Assembly: GCA_022925895.1 (NCBI GenBank) | Contig: JAKSYS010000001.1 | Location: 248,001 to 312,000 of the forward strand | Direction: 5' to 3' | Length of the DNA stretch: 64,000 nt | Origin: Fragilaria crotonensis | Lineage: Eukaryota; Bacillariophyta; Fragilariophyceae; Fragilariales; Fragilariaceae | Shown: piece by piece, positions 54,436 through 64,000 of the stretch | Position numbering within the stretch: the stretch's first letter is position 1 | Layout: each line of letters starts with the position of its first letter | The notes under the pieces: model-generated | Seen by the model: only the letters and a program-made list of their open reading frames with translations | Told to the model about the DNA's origin: nothing | The model's database searches: none | Made by a program: the position numbers and the translations under genes

Positions 54436-56024
54436 ATGGGAAAGCGGTCGGGGATGCATGGTCAATACTACGTCTGCGAATCTCTCATGTCGACGAGTCT
54501 CGCAGACTCTGAAACGGACTCCAAAGCTCTTTTGAAGCATCATCATCGTGAAGGCCAACGTCGTAAAGGTTGGAAATCGTATTTTCGACTCAGAAGCAGA
54601 TCATTTGCCGATGTGGTACTTGCTGAAACCGAAGAGTCGAGCACCAGCGCCAAGGCTCGAGATGCGAAATCGCCCCGATGGCCACTCCTTTTCTGCTGGA
54701 GGATGCTGAAGGATTCCCCTTCGGCAGATTCGTCGCTTTCGTCGTTTCCAACAATTCGTGCGTCGAGTTTTTCACCTCCCTGCCGTCGGTTGAGTATGAA
54801 AGCACGGAGACATCCGTTTCATACAGCACCGTTACCTCTGCCATTTCCAAGGCGACATTTCCAAGTCAAAGTAAAGATACTGCCATCCCATTCTCCCCAG
54901 ACGAAAAGTGCTGGGGACACCATGTGCAACTCCTGGAAGATTGGGGTCCAGCGGTTCCACGGTCAAGTCTGGAATATTCTCAGCCAGAGAAAACTAATGC
55001 ACCTGACAGGACCGAGGCAAGCATACCAGCCTTTGCATTTTCTTCTCCGTCTTCCAGTGATACATCTGGATGGGGATCTCCATTGGAAGCGATGGATGAA
55101 GACCTTGATTCTTCCATGCTCTTTCTCGTTGTGCCCTCTGTCGATGTTGTAGATCCACCCGTTGAGACATCGCAATCCAAGAATGCCTTAACGAGCAAGG
55201 CTCCGAACGCAGGAGCGCATTCGATAGCTACACAAGGTCTTCAGCCTCTGCTCCCATTCAACGCAGCTACCAGGCTCGATACTCCATTGACACGCGCGAA
55301 GGTTTTGCATCCTCACAGCCGTAATCACTCTGAGCCGGTTCTAAGCGTCGCTGCCTTGACCCAGAAGAATTTTGATTATCGTCCCTCAATGAGAACTCGT
55401 CCTTTGCCTACAGGGCGTATTCCCTTTCAGCAGCCACTCATTGGTGAGGCAGTGGACCAAGACTCTTTTGAGTCAGCCATTCCAGCAGGCGCTACTGTTA
55501 GCATTCCGGTCAAGGACGATACCTTCCCACCCCTACGTTCTGGACCGATTTCTGATTGGTCTGCGCCTGCTAGTTTATGGTACAATGGACATCAATCCCA
55601 GGACCTGCAAGCGGAACAAACGGCCAATGAGGCGACCTTGAGTCACCGCGTCGAATTCGGCACCAGCAAGCGCGATCCGAATCTGCCTGATCATAGCGTG
55701 TATCTGGAGCAAATCGACCCCAAGAGCAAGAGCGCTACGATTCCCCGCGAAAAGATACGCACGAGTAATGACGAGAACAGCGGAAGCGGCGCCGCATTGG
55801 CGAATCCTCAGAAGAGCTTTTCACGATTGGCAAGCAGTGGTATGTCTTCCGCCGTGAGGAGGGGCTCTGTAGACGGGCTAGTATCGTTGGATTCGCAGGC
55901 GACGTCGCGTTGGGATCCTGATGGCATTGCTACGTCAGCCGCAACCCCGGTTGCATCAAATCGATATGCCCAGCATTTGGGCTTTCTCCAAACCCTAGTG
56001 CAAGAAGCCAAACTCAGCAAGTAG
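54436..56024 (+). CDS. Orphan disordered protein, probably one gene with a frame slip
   Basis: Two overlapping open frames that read as one protein. The first starts at ATG 54436 (MGKRSGMHGQYYVCESLMST) and runs to ...SSTSAKARDAKSP; the second continues from about 54675 (PMATPFLLEDAEGFPFGRFV) to the stop at 56024. They join at the C-run 54673-54676 if one C is missing. Alternatively the second frame is a separate 448-residue protein from ATG 54678. Composition is Ser/Pro/Thr-rich; one RRGS site lies near the end, and the C-terminal helix (NRYAQHLGFLQTLVQEAKL) is the most ordered part. No known domain. It converges on the ctpA gene. Confidence 0.62.
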
Positions 56025-56201
56025 GTCATGGGCGAGTAGTAGTCAATGCGTATGCAATTCTCACTAGCGTTTTACCTGTTCATGATCTAGTCTGTATTGA
56101 CATTTATGTACACTTCCTTGTTGAAGGCCTACAAAGCACTGCCGCTCTCAATTGTCGTGATCTGTGCCTCGGCGTACTCCTTGTGTCGTATGGGCAATGA
56201 C

Positions 56202-58818
56202 TCACCAATTCAATTTCACGAGTGCTCCTTTTCCGTCAGCATCCCTCGATGCAGCATTAATAGTACTGAACGCCTGCTGTTGTTGTTCAGCAGAACTGCC
56301 CCTAGCTAGCAGGGTGCTAAACTGTCGATCGTTCCGAACCAATTTCAAAGCCGCTTGGACTTGAACGTCTGTGCGAATCGACCGCTCAATCAGCATGCTT
56401 TCTGGTAAGTACCTGGCCAAAATTCCTTGGGCGATATCTTCCTTGATGTCACCGCTGTACCTGTCGAAGTCCCTCTGAACCTCTCTCACGATTGTAGCTT
56501 GCAGGTTTTCCAGCTCCTTTGTTGATCCCTTGTACCCACTCAGTTTCAAGGCCTTGCGCAAGTCGCTCAATGGGCCAGCGTACAAGGCCTCCAGCTTAAT
56601 GTCGCCGTCCTTTTGTTTCTGAGTAACAAAATTCTGAAATTCCTTGTAGGTGTCATCGTCAACTTGAAAGTTGTTGGTCAGCTCATGCTGTCTGCTCCAC
56701 TGGCTGGCAAAATCCGATATAACTCCAGATCGCAAAAGCGTGACTTCCAACGCCGAAGCCTTTGGAGCCGGTACCTTGTAGTCAGCCTCGATTCCGCCTC
56801 CGTCTTTCACTTCGCGTCCGGATTTGGTGTAGAAAGCAGACCGGTCCTCGGCAGCGACCTTGCTGGCAGTGTACCTTGCGTCTCCTGCGCTGAGACCACC
56901 GCCTTCTTTGTAGTTGATTCCTTGTATACAGCGACCTGACGGCGTGTAGTATTTTGCGACAGTGAACTTCAATGCAGTATCGAATGGGAGCTCCTCGACA
57001 TTCTGTACAAGCCCTTTTCCAAAGCTTCTATCGCTACCAACTACAACGCCCACGTCCAAGTCTTGAATTGCCCCCGAGACAATTTCCGCTGCTGAGGCCG
57101 TACCACCGTTGATCAAGACTGCCAACTTGGTTGATGGGTCTAGTATGGGATCCACGCGACTCCGATAGAGAACATTTGGAAATCCTCTGCCTCGGGCCGA
57201 AACAATGTCACTATTCTTGGGGACCAAGAGAGAGCAAACATCTACCGCGGATGTAAGCAATCCGCCAGGATTTCCACGCAGATCGAGGATCAACCCTTGC
57301 AGCGACCTTTCGCCTCCGGTCACGTCCTCTGCCTGACGCTGTAGGCTGAGGATTGCATTCCTCATTTCTCTTCCAGCATCTTGAGCAAATCCTGTCAGTT
57401 GAATATATCCAATACCGTCCGCCGGATTTCCAACAAGTGTCGCCAACTTGACGTCTCGGATCTTGACAACAGTCCTTGGAATCGAAACAGTTTGCACCCC
57501 CTCGACACCTTCTCGCTCAAACGAAACCTCGACCGAAGTTCCAGGTTGCCCTCGAAGCTTGTTGCGCACTTCTTCGACCGTCGTGTCCGGACCAACCTGC
57601 GTGTCGTCGATAGCAATCAACCTGTCGCCGACGCGCATGCCATAATCGAAAGCATATCCTTCGAAGGCAGAGACAACGCGGATGCCTTGATTTCTGACCT
57701 TTTCGATCGCTTTCTTTTCGTCAAGACGTTCCTGAAGGGAATATCCATCTTCGTCCTCGTCATCATCCGTGGTAGTTGCGCCGTTGCTGATATTATCACC
57801 ATCCTTCAACTGCAAGTTATCCTGAATAGCATCTTGAGGCAACAGCTTGGTGTTGGTCCCTGGTGTTGTCGGTGTCGTCGTCTGCTTGGACACAGAGCGA
57901 CTTTCAACCTTCTTCACCTGTGCAATATCCCTCGGCGTTGCTCCTGAGATGACGAGTCCCACCCCTCCATATTTTCCATCGATGCTCTCGGTGAGAGCAA
58001 CGGCCTCTTGCTTGCCTTCAAACTCAGTGTAGGGATCGAGGGATCGGAGCATGGCACTTATACCAGTTTCGAAGAGTTTATTGGTATCGACTTCATCAAC
58101 GTATCCTGATTTAATATCGGCCAGGATGGTCTCGAACAATGTGACGGGTTCTGATAGACTTTCCACTTGGTTGTAGACTGGAACAAAGATGAGGGCACCC
58201 GTCAGAATGACGCCGGCCATGAAACTAATAACGACCATGCGGGCATTGAGCAGGTTCGTAAACAGTTCGTCCAAGAATTGTAGAATTTTTGGAGGAATGC
58301 GCTCATTGAGAAAGAGCTTGATGGCTTCCAACTTGGCTTCGACAGCGTTGTTGTTCTCGTCGTCGGCATCATTCTTGGTGCTTCGTTTCATTCCAAGCAT
58401 CGAGTTCTTGACACTATGTTTCACTGAAAGCTTCGCAGAACTCCAGCAAGATTGCACGCTGATACAAATGTAAAAAGTAGGGAGTATCATTAGAACGAGG
58501 AAAGATATGTGAGTGCTTGTACGCTACAGTTTAGAAGGGACGTGAACAATGCCAAAAGCCTCCAGTCTCCAGTCGGTGCCGTCCGATCATTACGCCAAGC
58601 TCGATTGATGCGACATTCCTACTCAGATACACTTTTGAAACTCACATTTCTCGTTTTCGTATTGGGGAAGGTCGATGATGAGACCAAGACGTCGGCGTTT
58701 TTGTTCTTTTCACGCCAACGAGAGGCCGATTGCTCAGGTATCCCATAACATCTTCAACGCGGAAGGCAACCAGGAGGAGGAGGATCCAGACTGCTCTCCA
58801 TACAGGCGACACGGTCAT
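56202..58818 (-). CDS. ctpA: C-terminal processing protease (CtpA, peptidase family S41), organelle-targeted, spliced
   Basis: Exon 1 (58818-58646) and exon 2 (58458-56202) are joined over a 187-bp intron, GTGAGT...ATCAG; the sum is exactly 810 codons. Exon 1 encodes a signal peptide (VWRAVWILLLLVAFRVEDVM) followed by GYLSNRPLVG and a basic stretch, fitting a plastid bipartite presequence. A membrane anchor (131-152) precedes a PDZ region (GYAFDYGMRVGDRLIAIDD) and the S41 core: LRGNPGGLL, catalytic Ser513 in NGGTASAAE and Lys539 in RSFGKG. The Ser-Lys dyad is complete. CtpA trims the D1 protein of photosystem II in the thylakoid lumen; this copy could do that or process another organellar protein. 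It has an unusual ~50-residue acidic insert near the PDZ and a long C-terminal extension ending LVKLNW. Confidence 0.88.
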
Positions 58819-58936
58819 TCTTGTCACTATGATGTAACGCGTGACCAAGTTCTGTATCCTTCTTCCTTCCTCGCGAGTCTCGCAAGCGCAAGTCGCAAGT
58901 GTTGCGGGTTTCCTGTCAGATGGAAGAATTTTATGA

Positions 58937-60001
58937 CGATGTGCTGGGAATGCCTAATGCACTAAAACTTAAGGAGCAAACTAAAGCCCTAAACCAATCA
59001 GAATCCGCGGAGACGTCATAGGGGAGAGGGGTAAAAATAGTCATCTGAGGTGATCGTTATCTTATACATGCATATAAATGTATATTCAAATTGCACGCCG
59101 GCATCGCAACGCTACGTTTTCAACGTCCAGTTTTGAAATTAGATAAGGAAAATAGTACTGCACTATTAAACTTACGTAGTCCACAGTAGGTAGAATCACG
59201 TAGAAACGGTCTTGAAAAGACTGGTACGCATCCGGATGAGCACAAAACAATTAAATTGTATTTTGCGACAATGGACCCTCAACTGTTGACAGTTGAGGGT
59301 CCATTCTCTTGTAGTTGACCCTTTTTTAACTTTCCAATCTGTATCCTCTATTCATGTAGCAATTGTAGTCTGTCAGTTGTAGTGACCATGGGAGTGAAGC
59401 TGTTTTGATTGATTTTCATCGCATTTTTTCCAAGGGTCTCACCTGACAACAACACCGGCGTACGGAAACATGTTGTATGGCGTACTGTCGTAGTAGCATT
59501 ACTCGTACTGAAGTAGTTGCATTCGTATCGATTTACTGTTTTCATATCAATACATGTCACGTGCTACTGTAGTACACGACGACAAACTCCCGTAGACATC
59601 CAGTATCAGACGATCGTTGATTTGTCTTCGTAGTATTTCAGGAGCCGATTTGTACGAAGACACGCCAACCTGGTACAATGTATGCATACAAGTCCTTGGT
59701 GTGCATACAGATTACGTATATCGTATATATCGTATGCCCATGCATTTGCATAAATGAATGTGAGTTCAAAACTCGAATGCACATGAAGATCCTCTCTTAC
59801 ATGTGTCTAAGATTATGTATGTATACGAATATGCATGATCGAATTTTTCAAAGCCTCGATCGAAGTGCTTTATTTAGAGAGGGGGGTGCAAATAGTCATT
59901 GAGGACGAAACTCGAAATGATGACGTCTCCGCGGATTCTGATTGGTTTAGTGTTTAGTTTGCTCCTTAAGTTTTAGTGCATTAGGCATTCCCCGATGTGC
60001 T
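58937..60001. mobile_element. Mutator-like (MULE) MITE with long inverted ends and 9-bp duplication
   Basis: A 1047-bp element (58946-59992) with ~74-bp inverted ends (58946-59019, 59920-59992) opening GGGAATGCCTAATGCACTAA; they differ by about one substitution and one indel. The 9-mer CGATGTGCT flanks both ends (58937-58945, 59993-60001). Long ends plus a 9-bp duplication are the Mutator signature. Just inside both ends a block like gagaggggtaaaaatagtca recurs in direct orientation. A perfect 14-bp-arm hairpin (TGGACCCTCAACTG) lies at 59272-59303. No transposase frame. The left end is 128 bp upstream of the ctpA start codon. Confidence 0.9.
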
Positions 60002-61209
60002 GGGCCTGTGAAATAAATGTGTCTACATGTGTATGTGATACATACTCCGTACTTGTACCTGGTACTCGGAGTACTACATACAGTATGCATGATGTGGTGT
60101 AACGGTATCATTTACCGTACCGATTGCCACAGTATCTTCGCTTGAACCTGATATGACAGTACTGATTTGTTTCATGAGTCCGCATTATTTCAGTGTATGC
60201 ATACACTATGACCTGAGGGCACAATGAACGACAAGTATACTCGTCCCTGGTATTCAGAGTACTGTGCTATATGCTACTAGTACCAGGTACCAGGTACCAG
60301 GTACTGCTATGTTGCTACCGGTGTGGATAGTACAAATTCCATAGTGCAATACTGTAGCACCTCGGTCTTCCGTGCACGAGTTCGGCGCCAACTTCCAACA
60401 TACAGACTTGTACCGAACCGACCCACCGTCAAATTCGGAATGATGCGGCATATGCTGCATATGGCAAGCCAGTCGCCGGTTCGGAATCAGTATCAGACAA
60501 TTGAGTTCTACGGAAGAAATCAAAATTCTCAGAATTTCGAACTAATTCTTCGAACAAAAGGAGCGTTGTTCTGTTCGCACGTCATGACAAATACTCGGAC
60601 TACATGCATGTAGTGGTCCACGTAATGCAATCTGAAGTGGCGACGAGTTGCTGGCATTTGCTCATTGGGCATTGGGCTGTGCCGCTGTGCCGCTTGCCCT
60701 CGAGGTGTGTCGAAGTACCAGAATCGGAGCACTCCGTGTTACATATATATGCATACACACTTACTTTTACCTAGAAGCACAGCATTAGGACTAAGGCCTT
60801 GTACTTTTGTGGCAAGGATACGCCAATAGATTTTCACCCCTACCAGAACACCAGAACTAATACACGGATGTAGTAGTGCTCGAGTACTCTGGACTCTGGA
60901 CTCCGGAGTAGTACGATCATAGTACTCCATTCTAAAATGCGCTACGAAGTACTGTAGAAAGTAGTCTATGTTCATGAGTTGAGTGGTACAAGTATCGGAG
61001 GAGCTGGGAATACTTGCTAGCATTTGTACCAGGTATTGATCCTGAATTCATGCCAGATACTTGGAGGTGGCACTACGGCCACAACCTACTTCAGCACAAC
61101 ACACCAGCTAACCTAGAGCTACATGTACCCGTAGCGGGACTGAAAAGCTGCGAGGATTCATTCACACGCTGGGAGTAGAAGCACAATCGCACAAGTAGCG
61201 TAGCCTACT
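60002..61209. other. Intergenic, very rich in GTAC words
   Basis: No gene seen. The tract at 60040-60310 and 60850-61040 is crowded with agtactacatacagtat, accaggtaccaggtacc and similar words. Open frames of 67-96 codons look like chance. Confidence 0.5.
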
Positions 61210-62679
61210 CTACGCTGCTATTACCTGCTGATCCTTCCCGTCGTTCTGCTCACGAAGTCGTTGGATCCGTTCCTGCATTAGCTGTTTCCGCTCGTCAACG
61301 GTCAACTCAACTTTCTCATCCTTGGGCCCTCGATGATGTATCAAATCTCGACCGGCACGGTGCCGTAGGTACCACGACGCGCCACAATACCGTTCCAAAT
61401 CTGCGTCGGACTGGTATCGACTCTCTAGTTCGTCAATCAGTAACGAGGCACTTTTCAAGTTCCAGGGCATGGTATCAGTCATTTTAGATCGCAAGTCCTC
61501 ATGAGCCTGCACATAACGATGAACGAATTTGAACAAATGGCCTCGCGCGACATTGAAGGAACCGCCGTCGGGAGAAAATGAGCCAGGCAATGGAGGATGT
61601 TGAGAGCAAATTTCAATATAGTCACGTGCAAACTTCAATTGCTGATTCAAAAGCTCTCTAGGATCCTCCGGGGTTGGGACGGAAAATAGATTAGGTGTTT
61701 CCAGAAGAGCTTCGGACGACATGGCGGCACTTGCTCCAGTTTCCTCAAGGACGGACGCAATGCTTTCGTGATTCTCGATACCACCATTGGCAATGATTGG
61801 AAAATCCGGTCGAATCGCCCGTGCGAAGTCCACAGCAAGGCGGATTTTATCAAAATGGCAGGCTCCGACGGTCACCTTGTTCTCTTTCAAGGTTCGACCA
61901 TGAATCGTCAAGAAATCCATGCCAGTGTCCACCAGTTTTGCGATTCGACGCTTCAACACAGCATCTCCATCCAGGGGCAAGCGAATCTTGCCAGATACCT
62001 TGATATGACTTGGCAGTGAAAGTCTTAATTGAGTCAAAATTTGGCATACCAAATCTTCATCTTGCTCCATGAAAAAGGCCCCATAGCGACCTTTCCTAGC
62101 AATGCCTTGAGGACATCCCAGATTCAAATCAATGCCACTGATACAAGTCGGTGCTCGTTCTATGAGTAGTTGTGCGGCATCCACTACGGTTGAAGGACAG
62201 TGGCCCGCCAATTGGACAATTAGCGGACCACCTTCTTCGTGCGATCCACCACCATGGTAAGCGTCCTCGTTCCCTTCGATGCAAGTTAATTGTGAGGGTA
62301 GTAATTCGCCATTCCAATCGCAAAAATCCAAATGATTTCGTCGAAAGGTCTTGTCATGTAGCAACTTTTTAGCATGCAGCATTTGAGTGTATCCCAGGAT
62401 TTGGCCCCTGTCATCGTCCGAGGAATAACTTCGTACCAATCGGCGAAAGGCATAGTCGCTTGCGGCAACCATGGGGGCCATGGCATATCGAATTTCTCGA
62501 TCATTTATGATGAGCGAATGGAGACTTGTTGTTGACATTGATCTAGATCGACAGATTGATTCAGCGGGCGACCGAAAGGCAGCCGTATCGAAACGCCGAC
62601 ACAAAAGGAATATTGATATCATGAGGATGCGATTGTTGCGTTGTTTTACAATGGAAGATGCAGATTTCTGCGACGTCAT
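61210..62679 (-). CDS. tRNA-dihydrouridine synthase, Dus1-like
   Basis: A 489-residue single-exon flavoenzyme that reduces uridine to dihydrouridine in tRNA. The start is ATG 62679, not the GTG upstream. Family landmarks: RYAMAPMVAASDYAFRRLVR (FMN-binding opening), VQLAGHCPSTV, DLNLGCPQGIARKGRYGAFF with catalytic Cys189, KIRLPLDGDA, TIHGRTLKEN, PIIANGGIEN. The C-terminal extension (about residues 365-489) matches the helical domain of eukaryotic Dus1, which modifies U16/U17. The N-terminus holds a hydrophobic stretch (ILMISIFLLCRRFDTAAF) and then a basic Ser-rich segment; TAAF resembles the diatom plastid cleavage motif, so an organellar form is possible. Enzyme class certain; location inferred. 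Confidence 0.92.
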   Translation of the reverse strand: MTSQKSASSIVKQRNNRILMISIFLLCRRFDTAAFRSPAESICRSRSMSTTSLHSLIINDREIRYAMAPMVAASDYAFRRLVRSYSSDDDRGQILGYTQMLHAKKLLHDKTFRRNHLDFCDWNGELLPSQLTCIEGNEDAYHGGGSHEEGGPLIVQLAGHCPSTVVDAAQLLIERAPTCISGIDLNLGCPQGIARKGRYGAFFMEQDEDLVCQILTQLRLSLPSHIKVSGKIRLPLDGDAVLKRRIAKLVDTGMDFLTIHGRTLKENKVTVGACHFDKIRLAVDFARAIRPDFPIIANGGIENHESIASVLEETGASAAMSSEALLETPNLFSVPTPEDPRELLNQQLKFARDYIEICSQHPPLPGSFSPDGGSFNVARGHLFKFVHRYVQAHEDLRSKMTDTMPWNLKSASLLIDELESRYQSDADLERYCGASWYLRHRAGRDLIHHRGPKDEKVELTVDERKQLMQERIQRLREQNDGKDQQVIAA

Positions 62680-62878
62680 GCCACGCTCGAACGGTCCTCG
62701 TTTCACAATGTCCTGCCGTGAATATAATTTTCAATGGCAGAGACTGTTTGCAAGGAACGAGAATGCGTCCGACATGTGGGATGTTGTGCATTAGTGGAGT
62801 ACACGCATCGATCATCATAAAATCATACATCACACACTACGAGGATAAAGCTTAACGTCTAGATATTTCGATCTATTT
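62680..62878. other. Short gap before a DNA element
   Basis: Upstream region of the Dus1-like gene. No site assigned. Confidence 0.4.
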
Positions 62879-64000
62879 AGAATCTATATCGAAGATAAAA
62901 GTAACCCTTCCCGAACAGATGATTCTAACGTCATGTGAACGTCATCGATACGAACCCCTCGGTTCACTTAGAATCTCATTCCATGTGCATCGATTAGTCC
63001 TAATATGTCATACTTGGGGTACTTTGACTTCTACGTTGGTGCTTTTGAATCGTTTGTTCGTTTTAGCCGCGCCCAAATCCGAAAGTTGAAATCAACGGAA
63101 GGTCTGGTATACTCCTACGCAGGTAAGTAGAAACGGTAAACGATGTACCTGAATGCATTTGGAACGCCAAATGCACAATATCATCACAAAATTCCACAAT
63201 TCAAACTTGGACAATGGACCCTCCACTGCAGACAATCTGCTTGTAATATCTCTGTAGTTCTCCTTCTTTTTTACTCTCCAATCTGTGTCTTTAGCACATG
63301 TACCAATTTGTAGTCAGTAGTAGAGACAACAGGAGTGAACATGTCTGTTTTTGATTGACTTTCAAAAAGCACTGTTTGAGAAGGGCCTCATGACAAAGAA
63401 AGCTCACCGGCGTACCGGTATCGTGATACCGCCACTGTAGTAGTGGAATCGAGTACGCGGAGCACTTCAGTATTGTAGTGTGCAGTATAAAAATCTCGAC
63501 TGTGCCACTGGAGCACTCAGAGTACTGGGATGCACGTAGAATCTACGATGAATTCCGAACTATCGTTGTTCGAATTTTATACTCTCGGGAATGTCCTATG
63601 TACCAGTAGTACCAACGCTAACAGCAACTCGTAGAATTTCAGTATTAAACCGTTGTAGGTTTGTCTCCGAGATAAATGGGGATGCTCGATTTTGGATGGA
63701 ACTTTCGTGTTGTACATGGGTATCGTACAATACCTCGTGCGCGGAGTACTAGCTAGCACAACCCACTGGAGGCACAACACATGTTTCAACTGCGTATTCC
63801 GTATTCATCAATTCATCACAGGTGATCATCGGATGTGTTAACCAAAATTTGGCAACCGTGCCAGCGCGCACTTGCGAACACCCCTTTCAACTAGCACTCT
63901 GATTGGTGAACGAACAAAGCTGATGACGTCCATGGGGCTGAAGGACAAATGAAGATTAATGTATACAAAAGTATATACTTTTATCTTCGATATAGATTCT
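62879..64000. mobile_element. DNA element related to the MULE MITE, cut by the window edge
   Basis: A 25-bp perfect inverted repeat, opening AGAATCTATATCGAAGATAA at 62879, is complemented at 63976-64000; the right end lies at or beyond the window limit. The interior aligns by eye with the element at 58946-59992: acaatggaccctc, then ctccaatctgtgtc, gattgactttc and caccggcgtaccgg at 63210-63420 correspond to 59270-59465, at perhaps 70% identity. The inverted ends themselves differ between the two. It has no coding frame and is probably another non-autonomous member. Target duplication not visible. Confidence 0.62.

Overview
The window looks like nuclear DNA of a photosynthetic stramenopile, most likely a raphid pennate diatom. 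The signs are: eukaryotic genes with few, short GT-AG introns (71-187 bp); bipartite-looking N-termini (signal peptide, then a Phe- or aromatic-led transit-like stretch) on several proteins; a Ty1/Copia element of the kind common in diatoms; a single-pass LRR membrane protein; an arsenosugar-type radical SAM protein; and many Ser/Arg/Asp-rich disordered orphan proteins. I saw no rRNA, tRNA or CRISPR locus. The species assignment is inference.

Layout. 1-15.6 kb: a short hAT-type relic, an ArsS-like radical SAM gene, a small coiled-coil-like ORF, a secreted aldo-keto reductase, a mitochondrial-type ABCB half-transporter, an LRR membrane protein, a hAT MITE with perfect target duplication, an orphan disordered protein and an HTTM/gamma-carboxylase-like membrane protein. 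15.66-22.87 kb: one Copia element on the minus strand with apparently identical LTRs and a 5-bp target duplication, hence young, but with interrupted coding sequence. 23-38 kb: a BTB protein, a tiny spliced tautomerase, a NYN/SAP protein with a repeated winged-helix-like module, a spliced PPR protein, ribosomal protein uL5 (RPL11), a type I membrane orphan and a protein with two tandem CAMK-like kinase domains. 38.5-56 kb: mostly orphan disordered proteins, a 1.26-kb insertion bearing a 15-bp minisatellite ORF, and a Harbinger-like MITE. 56-64 kb: a C-terminal processing protease with a hidden targeting exon, a Mutator-like MITE, a Dus1-like dihydrouridine synthase, and the left part of a related DNA element running off the window.

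The genes do not form one pathway; this is an ordinary mosaic of housekeeping, organelle-targeted and lineage-specific genes. Three patterns stand out. (1) Four conserved or plausible host genes (ArsS, PPR, tandem kinase, the orphan at 54.4 kb) are each disrupted only by one- or two-base changes in homopolymers or very short repeats, nearly all readable as losses, which points to consensus errors rather than decay. (2) Four small DNA elements lie close to genes, three of them 128-284 bp upstream of a start codon. (3) Intergenic DNA is saturated with short palindromic words centred on GTAC, which are rare inside genes.

Several start codons were moved from GTG/TTG positions to the first internal ATG; the positions given here are the ATG choices.
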